From Dama dama (lineage: Eukaryota > Chordata > Mammalia > Artiodactyla > Cervidae): a stretch of DNA of 64,000 bases. This document shows positions 55,878-64,000 of this stretch, piece by piece. Under the pieces are notes generated by a model, which was not told the DNA's origin, did no database searches, and saw only the letters and a program-made list of their open reading frames with translations. The first letter of the stretch is position 1; each line of letters starts with the position of its first letter. Location: assembly GCF_033118175.1 (NCBI RefSeq), contig NC_083685.1, positions 130,382,501 through 130,446,500 on the forward strand, written 5' to 3'. A program made the translations under genes and the position numbers.

Positions 55878-56180
55878 ATAGATGGTGGATGGATGGATGG
55901 GTGGATGGATGGATGGATGGGTGGATGGGTGGGTGAGTGGATGGGTGGGTGGGTGGGTAGGTGGGTGGGTGGGTGAGTGGAGGGATGGGTGGGTGGGTAG
56001 GTGGGTGAGCAGGTGGATGGATGGATGGATGGATGGATGGATGGATAGATGGATGGATGGGTCATTGGGTGGATGGATGGAGAGATGGAGGGTTGGGTAG
56101 ATGGATGGATGGATGGATGGATGGATGGGTTGTTGGGTGGATGGATGGAGGCATGGGTAGATGGATGGATAGATGGATGG
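55878..56180. repeat. ATGG/GTGG tetranucleotide array
   Basis: About 300 bases of (GGAT)n with (GGGT)n and (GAGT) variants. The complement is the same repeat type as the array at 37371. Confidence 0.96.
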
Positions 56181-56922
56181 ACCGCTGAATATTCTTAGGA
56201 CACAGAATTGCTTTAAGTTAATCAGATACACGAGAAAATTATAATGCTTCAAGGTGCCAATCTTTCAACACTCCAAGTAACACAATGATTCAGCCCAAAT
56301 CCTCAATATTACTTTAAGGAATGGCACTCATGAGTGAGATGTGAGAGTTTTGAGAAGGTTGCAGGCATTGACATTTTTTGGTCCCAAATGACACCAACTC
56401 TGCCTGCATAAAATACTAGTCCTGGCAGGAAGCACCAGCGGCTCCTCACCACTTAGGAATGAAAATAAGCGGCAAACAGGAAACCGCATTTATTTTTTAC
56501 TACAAGTCAGCCAAACTCCCACACCTGTGCTGTGCATTCCCTCTGCTGGGCGTCACAAAGGGCAGCAGGAGAGTGACACTTTTCTCCCAAGAAGCCGTCT
56601 CCCTGCTGGGTAGCGTCTGTGAGGGGAAGCAGGGAAGCGCAGCCGAGACAGTTCAGGGAAAGTCTCCGTCCCCCAGCCCCGATCCCTCAAGAGAGTCACT
56701 CAGCAGTTGGCCCTCCCAGGGATGCTGGGGGCTCCTGGCAGTAGCTCTGGGGACAAGGTAGCATTTGATGAAACACCCCATCCAGGACACAACTGAGTCC
56801 CAAGGCGGAACAAGTTGCTGCTGGAAATTATCCTGTGATGAGATGATTTGGAAGGAAGCGATCCGCCCTGAGAGCCAATGGCCACGTTCCCTGCTTCTCA
56901 CTCACCGGGATGGATAAGTTCA
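56181..56922. other. Unique sequence, nothing recognised
   Basis: The 100-codon plus frame (56459-56761) and overlapping minus frames have no recognisable product. Confidence 0.4.
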
Positions 56923-57355
56923 GTTCAGTCACTCAGTCATGTCCGACTCTGCAACCCCATGAACCACAGCACGCCAGGCCTCCCTGTCCATCACCAACTC
57001 CCGGAGTCCACCCAAACCCATGCCCATTGAGTCGGTGATGCCATCCAACCATCTCATCCTCTGTCGTCCCCTTCTCCTCCTGTGCCCAATCCCTCCCAGC
57101 ATCAGGGTCTTTTCCAATGAGTCAGCTCTTCGCATCAGGTGGCCAAAGTATTGGAGTTTCAGCTTCAGCATCAGTCCTTCCAATGAACACCCAGGACTGA
57201 TTTCCTTTAGGATGAACTGGTTGGATCTCCTTGCAGTCCAAGGGACTCTCAAGAGTCTTCTCCGACACCACAGTTCAAAAGCATCAATTCTTCTGCGCTC
57301 AGCTTTCTTTATAGTCCAACTCTCACATCCATACATGACCACTGGAAAAACCATA
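56923..57355 (-). mobile_element. BovB LINE 3' fragment with an open RT C-terminus
   Basis: The minus-strand frame is open over the whole C-terminal part: FPVVMYGCESWTIKKAERRR, CRRRLLRVPWTARRSNQF, LMLGGIGHRRRRGRQRMRWL, then GMGLGGLRELVMDREAWRAV. The sequence is close to intact BovB over this interval, so this copy is comparatively young. It lacks all catalytic residues. Confidence 0.93.
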
Positions 57356-57867
57356 AAGTTTGCCTTCAAAAGATGAGTTTGCCCACAATTCCTTCAGCGA
57401 AGTTTCTTTATCCCGGTGAGCCTCTTCTTGAGAATGGCTGAACTGTGAATACCTGTTCTAAGTTAGACTGCTCTTTCAGCTCCATTTAAATTACTATCAT
57501 TATGCTTGGCTTCTTTAATGATGCACCTTGGGAGGCCAGAACGTCTCTGAGGTGCAGGTCCTTAATGAGGAGCTTCGTCCGAGAGATATAATTTGAGCCG
57601 TCTGCCATGAAGCGGTCCCGACTGAGCCGGGCCCTGTCCCTCTGGCGCTGAACTTCCCCTGCCCCTGAGAAGCACTCGGCTTGGTTCTCTCCATTTTCCT
57701 CACGGCCGGGGCACTGACGTGTCTTTCTGCTTGGATCTGCCCGTCTGGTCTTCATGTAAGAATAGCATCATAGTTGAACATGAATCGGTAAATTGGAGAC
57801 ACGTCCTTCTTTGTATTCACAGGAGTGAAACTATGACCATCAAGTTTGTCTAGTTGAGGACGAAGTT
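57356..57867. other. Unique sequence with an unassigned minus-strand frame
   Basis: The minus strand has an 89-codon open frame (57486-57755). It is rich in R/K/Q/E, with no recognised family and no repeat match, and it lacks clear splice signals. Confidence 0.3.
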
Positions 57868-58690
57868 GCTTTATATTTTAGTCTTTTTATTGTATTGGAG
57901 TAGAGTGGATTCACTCTGCTGTGTTAGCACGTGGTGACAGCAAGTGACTCAGTCACATACATACATATATATATATTCTTTTTCATTATGGTTTATTATA
58001 GGACATTGAGTTCCCTGTGTCTTACAGCAGGTCCTTGTTGTTTATCTGTTTTACATAAAGTGGTGTGTACCGGCGAATCCCAGATTCCAGTTTTATCCTT
58101 GCCCTCCCCACGCTTCCCCTGTTGGTAACCATGTTTGTTCTTTGTGTCTGAGTCTTTTCCTGTTTCATCAGTGAGTTCATTTGCATCATTTTTTAGATTC
58201 CACACATAAGCGGCATCATATGATACTTGTCTTTCTCTATCTCACTGACTCCCCTTAGCCTGACAACTTCCAGGTCGATCTGTGTGGCCGCCAGTGGCAT
58301 TATTTCACGCCTTTTATGGCTGAGGGATATTCCATTGTATACATGGGCCGCATCTTCCCTATCCATTCCTCTGCTGGTGGGCATTTAGGTGGTCGCCACG
58401 TCTCGGCTATCGTAAATAGTGCTGCGTGAACATTGGGGTGCACACATCTTTTCAAATTATAGTTTTCTCCAGATACCTGCTGAGGAATGAGATCGCTGGA
58501 TCATATGGTAACTGTCTCTTTAGCTTTTTAAGGAACTGCCACGCTGTTCTCCACAGTGGCTGCACCAATTTACATTCCCACCAGCAGTGCAGAAGCGTTC
58601 TCTTTTCCCGAAACCCCGCCCAGCGTTTGTTACTTCTGGACTTTTTACTGATGGCCATCCTGACCAGTGTCAGGTGGTAGCTCACTGGAC
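57868..58690 (-). mobile_element. L1 3' end with ORF2 C-terminus
   Basis: The minus-strand frame at about 58452-58680 encodes the end of L1 ORF2, including the CWWECKLVQPLWRTAWQFLK motif and LPYDPAISFL. It is followed in the 3' direction (lower coordinates) by the 3'UTR complement 'ctccacagtggctgcacc' to 'tattatggtttattatagg'-type sequence. It is 5'-truncated, with no EN or RT domain. Confidence 0.9.
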
Positions 58691-59587
58691 TCGCAACTGT
58701 AGCAAAGCTCAACCTTCTCGTTCCCACCCCACGTCCCCGCCTCCTTCACAGGTGAGCCCCTAAAAGCACACACCAAGGGACCTGGTCACATGCGTCTCCA
58801 TCTCGGAGCCAACCCGGGTGTCACGACAATCCACCAGCCTTCTAATCCATTCCCCTCCAACCTGGATCCACTCTCAGGTCTGACTTCTCTGAGCGGCTCT
58901 TTAAAACAGAGAATTTAACATTTGGAAAGTAAACAGCCAGGGCCTTCAGGAAAATCTGCCCACCGTTCTTTGCAGTTCGTCAAAATCACATCACCTCCAC
59001 CCTTCCCTCCAGCCAGTCTTTCTTTATGTCTTCCTGTCCCCACTGAAGCTGCAAACGCCACGTCTTCACAGTTAAAGGTTTGTTTAGTCAGGACGATGTT
59101 CACCCAAAACAAAATCTCTCGTGACTGGTTTTCTGCTCGCCCCTCGCTTCCCTGCCTGCTGACCTTGAATCTCAGACCAAAGGAAATGAGGAACAGCAGG
59201 TCACAGGCGAAGCTGCGCGTGGACCTAAGAGGCCGGTCCCTGGGCTGGATGGGTCTGTCTGCACTCCCGCTGTCCTGCTAATTGGTAGGTCTCTGCTCTT
59301 GTGGACTCGCTGGCATGTGGGCCTGGCCTGGCCTTGATTTAAGAGGAGGAAATAAGTCACAAATCTTTATGGGCAAAGATAATTGCCATGGGCCACGTTT
59401 TTCCTAACCCAAGTCTGCTCCTCATCAGCGCTGGACTCACGCGGACTTCACCCCCCAGAGCGGGCGCCCGGGGCCTGGGCCTCGAGGCTTTCAACGCAGC
59501 CGTCAGCTAGACTTTGATTTCCTCCTCCTCCACCCCCTGCTACAGAGATCCCGGGGCTCAAAGAAGCTTCCCTTAACTCTGCTGGGC
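58691..59587. other. Unique sequence, nothing recognised
   Basis: No element recognised. Confidence 0.4.
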
Positions 59588-59925
59588 GTTGTGTGGCAGC
59601 CTGGGTGGGACAGGAGTCTGGCGGAGGATGGATACATGTGTGGTAGGGCTGAGGAGCTGTGAAAAGTGATGGCCATGTGAAAGTGGAAGTGTTAGTCGCC
59701 CTGTCCTGTCTGACTCTGCAACTCCACGGACTGCAGCCTCTGTCCACGGGATTCTCCAGGCAAGGATGCTGGAGTGGGTTGTCATTTCCTTCTCCGGGGG
59801 ATCCTCCCGACCAGGGGTTGAACCCGCATTGCAGGTGGATCCTTTACCTTCTGAGACACCAGGGAAGCGCAGTTGGCTAGACTCCAATATAAAATTAAAA
59901 GTTTGAAAAATAAAGAAATAAAAAA
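59588..59925 (+). mobile_element. L1 3' end split by a Bov-tA
   Basis: 'gtggcagcctgggtgggac' and 'ggaggatggatacatgtgtgg' lead in. 'agactccaatataaaattaa' and an A-rich tail resume at about 59876. Confidence 0.72.
59677..59870 (-). mobile_element. Bov-tA SINE in an L1 3' end
   Basis: A reversed copy with a small deletion in the middle (around 'tgcagcctctgtccacg'). Confidence 0.9.
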
Positions 59926-59989
59926 CAAAAGAAGTTCCCCTTTAGAGAAACAACTCCCAATTGTCCAGAGAAAGGATTTTGTACTTGTC

Positions 59990-60068
59990 CATTGTCCATG
60001 GACAGAGGAGCCTGGCAGGCCGCAGTCCATAGGGTCCCAAAGAGTCAGACACAACTGAGCAACTTAGC
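59990..60068 (+). mobile_element. Bov-tA 3' fragment
   Basis: Only the last 75 bases (gtccatggacagaggagcc to aactgagcaactt) are present. Confidence 0.8.
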
Positions 60069-60617
60069 CCACATGCGCTGTCTAATGTTTCAATTCATAA
60101 ATTGATGGATGAATTGGTCTGTTATTTCTACATCTATTTATGCTGTGAACTGGCCTAGGGCTCATGCAAAACTTGGAAGTTGTTTAGGGAGACCACGACA
60201 GCTGCTGAAGAAGTTGAGGATGGGGAAAGTCTAGCTACTCTCTCATAAGCTCCCTGTCAGGGTGTAAGGAAAAAGAACCTCAGACCAAATTCTTCCCGTC
60301 ACGTGGACATTTTTTCAACAAACGTTTCTTGGCAAGCAGACACAAAATAGTTCATGCAATCAGTTCTGTAGACACAAATGAAGCCCCAGCTCCGTGTCTC
60401 TTGGGTGTGATGAACAGTTCATTTATTAGAAAGGTTTGGTCAAGACAGACACAACTCTAGAAGCAGGATTCAGCTTTCTCCGTTGGACTCAGGCCACTGA
60501 AAATGTTCCAGTGTCAGAGGCTGAACACGACATTACTCACTCCGAGAGGACGGGTGATAGCCTTGCAAGACTTTCACAGCCTGGTCTTGGAAGATAAGGG
60601 TATCTTCAAAGCACTTT
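60069..60617. other. Unique sequence, nothing recognised
   Basis: No element recognised. Confidence 0.4.
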
Positions 60618-60838
60618 GTTGTTATTTAGCTGCTCAGTCGTGTCCAGTTCTTTGCAACCACAAGGACTGTAGCTCACCAGGCTCCTCTGTCCATGGGATT
60701 TTTCCAGGCAAGAATACTAGAGTGGGTTGCCGTTTCCTTCTCCTTGGGATCTTCCTGACCTCAGGGGTCAAACCTTCATCTCCTGTATCTCCTGCATTGC
60801 AGGCAGATTCTTTAAGCTGAGCCATCACGACAAGGGCG
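60618..60838 (-). mobile_element. Bov-tA SINE
   Basis: A reversed copy with a 12-base duplication (ctcctgtatctcctgcat) in its tRNA-like part. Confidence 0.88.
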
Positions 60839-61593
60839 CTTATATGCCTATACACTGGCATTAAGAAATGGATTCCTTTATAAAGGAACTAGTTGGTTGA
60901 ATCTGGATTTGAGTTTTCTGAAGCAAAAGTTCTAAGAAATCTCTCCTCTTCTCTTGACAAACTTGAGCACTTATTTGTCTTTTTTTAGCAAGACTCAAGT
61001 AGGCCTTGATGTAGGGCTGGCAGGTTGAAACATTATGATTCCATCCATCATGTTCATAATTCATGCATTTGCATCTCTAAGGAACCAGATCAGAATAAAC
61101 AAGCTCCTGGCACTTTCTCAAATGTTGGTCTCTGTCATCTGTCTCTTAATAACTTCCAGAAGAGGCAGTGGAAAAAAGCAGCGGTGGTTCAGCCGGGGTC
61201 AGCTTCCAAGCGACTGACTGATGCTAGCGTCAGGATCGTTCTTCAAAGACATCTTCAGAAGGGAGAGGCGTGTGGGCGTGTAACGAGCAATCCCCTTATC
61301 CCGAGAGGAGACGAGGCCCGCCACAGGGACGCTTACAATCCAGCACTTCGGACTTCCCTTTCTCTCTTTTTTGGCTTTGCCGTTTACTCTTGTTAGGAAG
61401 GTACCCCAGCTTGTTCCACTGAAGTGAATGTCAGCATGGCCTTTGGAACAACAGGACTCAGAAGTATATCTGTAGCATCTCTTGTTGGGAAACCAGAAAG
61501 AGCATCCTGGAGAATCACTTGCTGCCCCAGATGTTTTCTTCTCACAGGTCTGGTCGCCCAGTTGTTTTATTTACAAATGAGAGATTAGCCAGT
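60839..61593. other. Unique sequence, nothing recognised
   Basis: The 123-codon plus frame (61025-61396) has no recognised domain. Confidence 0.4.
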
Positions 61594-61835
61594 AGGAAGA
61601 GCAACGTGAACGTGAAAGTGAAAGTCGCTCAGTCGTGTCTGACTGTTTACGACTCCATGGACTGTACAGTCCATGGTATCTTCAGGCAAGAATATTGGAG
61701 TGGGGAGCCTTCTCCAGCATGGAGTGAAGGTCCTTCTCCAGCGGATCTTCCCAACCCAGGAATCGAACTGGGGTCTCCTGCATTGCAGGCTGATTCTTTA
61801 CCAGCTGAGCCACCAGGGAAGCCCAGGAAGAGCAA
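61594..61835 (-). mobile_element. Bov-tA SINE with perfect 11-bp TSD
   Basis: The element spans exactly 61605-61824, between aggaagagcaa at 61594-61604 and 61825-61835. It carries an inserted duplicate of 'tggactgtacagtccatgg' type near 61658-61676, forming a short palindrome. Confidence 0.95.
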
Positions 61836-62091
61836 AACCCTAGCTTTTCAAAGGTGGAGATTCTAGCGCAAAACGGCAAACCAGTCAAGTGCAGGGGTAG
61901 AACTAGGAATCTGAATGCAATTCTGGTAATCTAGGACTCCTCCTCACTCCTAAGAGTCCAGGATGTTGTGGTTTCTCCTGGAAGCAAAGAAGGTCAAAAG
62001 AATAATCCAGAGGCAAAGTCTACTGAAAGTGGCTAAATGCAGAGCTCCCTAGAAAAACCACACAGTATCAGGGAATATGCAAGAGAAAAAG

Positions 62092-62232
62092 CTACCAGGA
62101 CTTCCCAAGTGGCCCAGTGATTAAGGCTTTGAACTACCAGTGTGGGGGATTCAGGTTCCATCCCTGGTGGGGAACTAAGATCCCATGTGCTGTGTAGGGA
62201 GGCCAAAAAAAAAAAAAAAAAAAAACTACCAG
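62092..62232 (+). mobile_element. CHR-type SINE with 7-bp TSD and long A tail
   Basis: The element at 62099-62225 ends in about 22 A. ctaccag flanks it at 62092-62098 and 62226-62232. The intact A tail suggests relative youth. Confidence 0.88.
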
Positions 62233-62466
62233 ACTTGCTACCATTTATTGGGGAAACCAAGTCTGTTCACATGGTGAAATGTTACAGGAAGAACGCAGAG
62301 TAACACACCAATGGGAGAAAGAAAACCAGCCCTAAATGCCGAAGGTACCAGTGGTGAAAGAGTCGTCAGAACTGAAATGGGACTGTTTCTTGCCAAAAAA
62401 AAAAAGTTTGTTTTTATATCAAGGAACCCCCACATCTTCATTAGCAATATTGATTTGGTGACAGTT

Positions 62467-62721
62467 ATATATTAAAAAAATTAGGGCTTCCCCAACAGCT
62501 CAGTGGTAAAGAACCCACCTGCCAATGCAAGAGATGCATGCAGGAGATGGGGGTTCCATCCCTGGGTTGGGAAGATCCCCCGGAGAGGGAAATGGCAGCC
62601 CACTCCAGTATTCTTGCCTGGACAATCCCATGGATAGAGGAGTCTGGCAGGCTAAAGTCCATGGGTTTGCAAAGAGTCAGACACGACTGAACACACACAT
62701 ACATATATTAAAATTAATTAG
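62467..62721 (+). mobile_element. Bov-tA SINE with long A/T-rich TSD
   Basis: The element at 62485-62702 is flanked by atatattaaaaaaattag (62467-62484) and a near-copy at 62703-62721. Confidence 0.9.
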
Positions 62722-62789
62722 TTTCAGCCCAGAAACATAAGCATGAATATGCGGGCATATAGAGTAGGATGTAGCATTGTCAAAGTGAA

Positions 62790-63790
62790 GGGGGAAAGAC
62801 ACGGTATTTAACAATTGTGTTGAGATTTTCCATTTTGTGAAAGGAGTTAGATCTCTCCCACATATACAAAAATGAATCCCAGCTGGAATAAATAATCAGA
62901 GACAAACCACAAGCTACAAAAGAATTAGAAAAACTAGACAAAATATTTTTGTAGCTTTAAGGATAAGGAAGACTTCACAAAGAAGACATAAAAGTGAGAA
63001 GGTCAAAATGAGAGACCCTGACTGAGCTGACAGCACTGCCCTGGGACAGCCCAACACGGACGGCGTCCCAGAGTCAAAGACACCGTCAGAGTCAGACCCC
63101 GACCCGGGACACCCCGACACGGACCACGTCCCAGAGTCAAAGACGCCGTCAGAGTCAGACCCCGACCTGGGAAACCCGAAACGGATGGTGTCCCAGAAAG
63201 ACACCATCAGAGTCAGATCCCAGCACAGGAAACCCACACATGGATGGCATCCCAGAGCCAAAGACGCCGTCAGAGTCAGACCCCGACCTGGGAAACCCAC
63301 ACACGGACAGCGTCCCAGAAAGACACCATCAGAGTCAGACCCCAACCTGGGAAACCCACACACGGACAGCCTCCCAGGGTCAAAGACGCCGTCAGAGTCA
63401 GACACCGACCCGGGACACCCCCACACAGAAGGTGTCCCAGAAAGACACCATCAGACTCAGACCACAACAAGCCGATAATAGCCTGAAAAGAAATGTCTCC
63501 AGCAAAAACAAAGAAGCAACATCCGGAATGCGGTGTTCATTACAAATCGACAAGAAATGGGCGAACATGGCACAGAAAACCAGCAGACAACGAGACGGGG
63601 GGAGGGAGAGACCCGACGGCAGGAAAGGAGCCCAAATCACGAGCACACATGAAAATACGCTCAGCTTCGTCTAGACTCTAGAAGGACGAAAATGGTTACA
63701 GCAAGTATTTTTATAACATTGATAATATCCACTGCTAGCAAGAAGGCAAGATCAAAGACACTGCCACACACTGTTGATACCATTGTAACC
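62790..63790 (+). mobile_element. Old L1M ORF2 fragment split by a minisatellite
   Basis: 'tacaaaaatgaatcccagctgg' to 'gacttcacaaagaagacat' before the array, and 'tacaaatcgacaagaaatggg', 'gaacatggcacagaaaacc' and 'gcacacatgaaaatacgctc' after it, follow the order of ancient L1 ORF2. The frame is not intact. Confidence 0.6.
63000..63472. repeat. Minisatellite of about 60-63 bp units, seven or more copies
   Basis: Two unit types alternate: one containing cccagagtcaaagacgccg and a shorter one containing cccagaaagacaccatcag. Both are followed by agagtcagacccc and 'tgggaaacccacacacgga'-type sequence. Because units are near a multiple of three and stop-poor, long open frames arise on both strands (63240-63674 plus, 62914-63426 minus). 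Confidence 0.93.
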
Positions 63791-63847
63791 CCATTAATAT
63801 TAATTCATTAATGGCCACATCCCTGGAATCAGAAATTCCATTTCTTA

Positions 63848-63985
63848 GAGTCTGCTGCTGCTGCTGCTGCTAAGTCACTTCACTTCTGTGTGTCACTTCT
63901 GTGTGACCCCATAGACGGCAGCCCACCAGGCTCCGCCGTCCCTGGGATTCTCCAAGCAGGAACACTGGAGTGAAACATCATACAG
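63848..63985 (-). mobile_element. BOV-A2-type SINE fragment
   Basis: It starts with (CTGCTG)n at 63855-63872, then ctaagtcacttcacttc and accccatagacggcagccc. This is the reversed 3' portion of a BOV-A2-type element that ends at 'aacactggagtg' before the window edge. Confidence 0.88.
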
Positions 63986-64000
63986 TTGCCAGTTGCCAAG

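Noticed and set aside
55845..56252. Proline/serine/histidine-rich open frames
   Set aside because: They are direct translations of the ATGG tetranucleotide array.
56923..57369. Functional BovB protein
   Set aside because: Only the C-terminal part is open. Endonuclease and catalytic reverse-transcriptase parts are absent.
63000..63472. Repeat protein gene of about 21-residue units
   Set aside because: Frames are open on both strands at once, units differ in length (60-63 bp), and the array sits inside an L1 fragment. There is no start, splice or promoter context.

Overview
This window is nuclear DNA from a ruminant, most likely a bovid. The evidence is the repeat content: dozens of Bov-tA SINEs (a tRNA-Glu-like head joined to a BovB-derived tail), CHR-type tRNA-Glu SINEs, 5'-truncated BovB (RTE-type) LINE copies with (ACTGA)n tails, 5'-truncated ruminant L1 3' ends, and one BOV-A2-type copy with its (CTG)n stretch at the right edge. 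The species cannot be fixed from these families alone. Nothing prokaryotic, plasmid-like, CRISPR-like or operon-like is present.

No complete protein-coding gene is visible. Almost every long open frame lies in a SINE or LINE, is antisense to one, or runs through a microsatellite. Three stretches have the shape of exons but no product I recognise: a possible terminal exon with a poly(A) site at 421-745, a charged open exon at 38613-38806 whose donor opens a 32-bp minisatellite, and a cysteine-containing phase-0 open exon at 46406-46552. The window is best read as intergenic or long-intron sequence.

Layout. 1-6.7 kb: a possible terminal exon, L1 3' ends in both orientations, and a CHR SINE with an 18-bp target-site duplication (TSD). 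6.5-19.2 kb: BovB fragments in both orientations, MIRs, and a doubly nested SINE/BovB insertion at 11.0-11.9 kb with both TSDs readable. 19.2-30 kb: scattered SINEs, MIRs, old L1 pieces and 20.1-21.7 kb of low-repeat sequence. 30-32 kb: the longest BovB fragment followed by a CpG-dense block at about 31.55-31.96 kb. 37-39.1 kb: a TCCA array, an ancient repeat, a CA-rich microsatellite and the 32-bp minisatellite. 41-43.1 kb: a dimeric Bov-tA and an inverted duplication. 43.6-46.5 kb: BovB, L1 and the second candidate exon. 47-60 kb: MER5-like and MER2/Tigger-like DNA transposon remnants, a long AC repeat, an ATGG array, and L1 copies with SINEs inserted in their 3' ends. 62.8-63.8 kb: an old L1 body split by a minisatellite of roughly 60-63-bp units. 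63.85 kb to the edge: a truncated BOV-A2.

The parts do not act together as a pathway. The biological content is retrotransposition history: LINE reverse transcriptase mobilising SINEs, repeated nesting, and later tandem-repeat growth. Repeat names come from remembered consensus sequences, not a database search. Coordinates without a stated TSD are good to about 5-15 bases.
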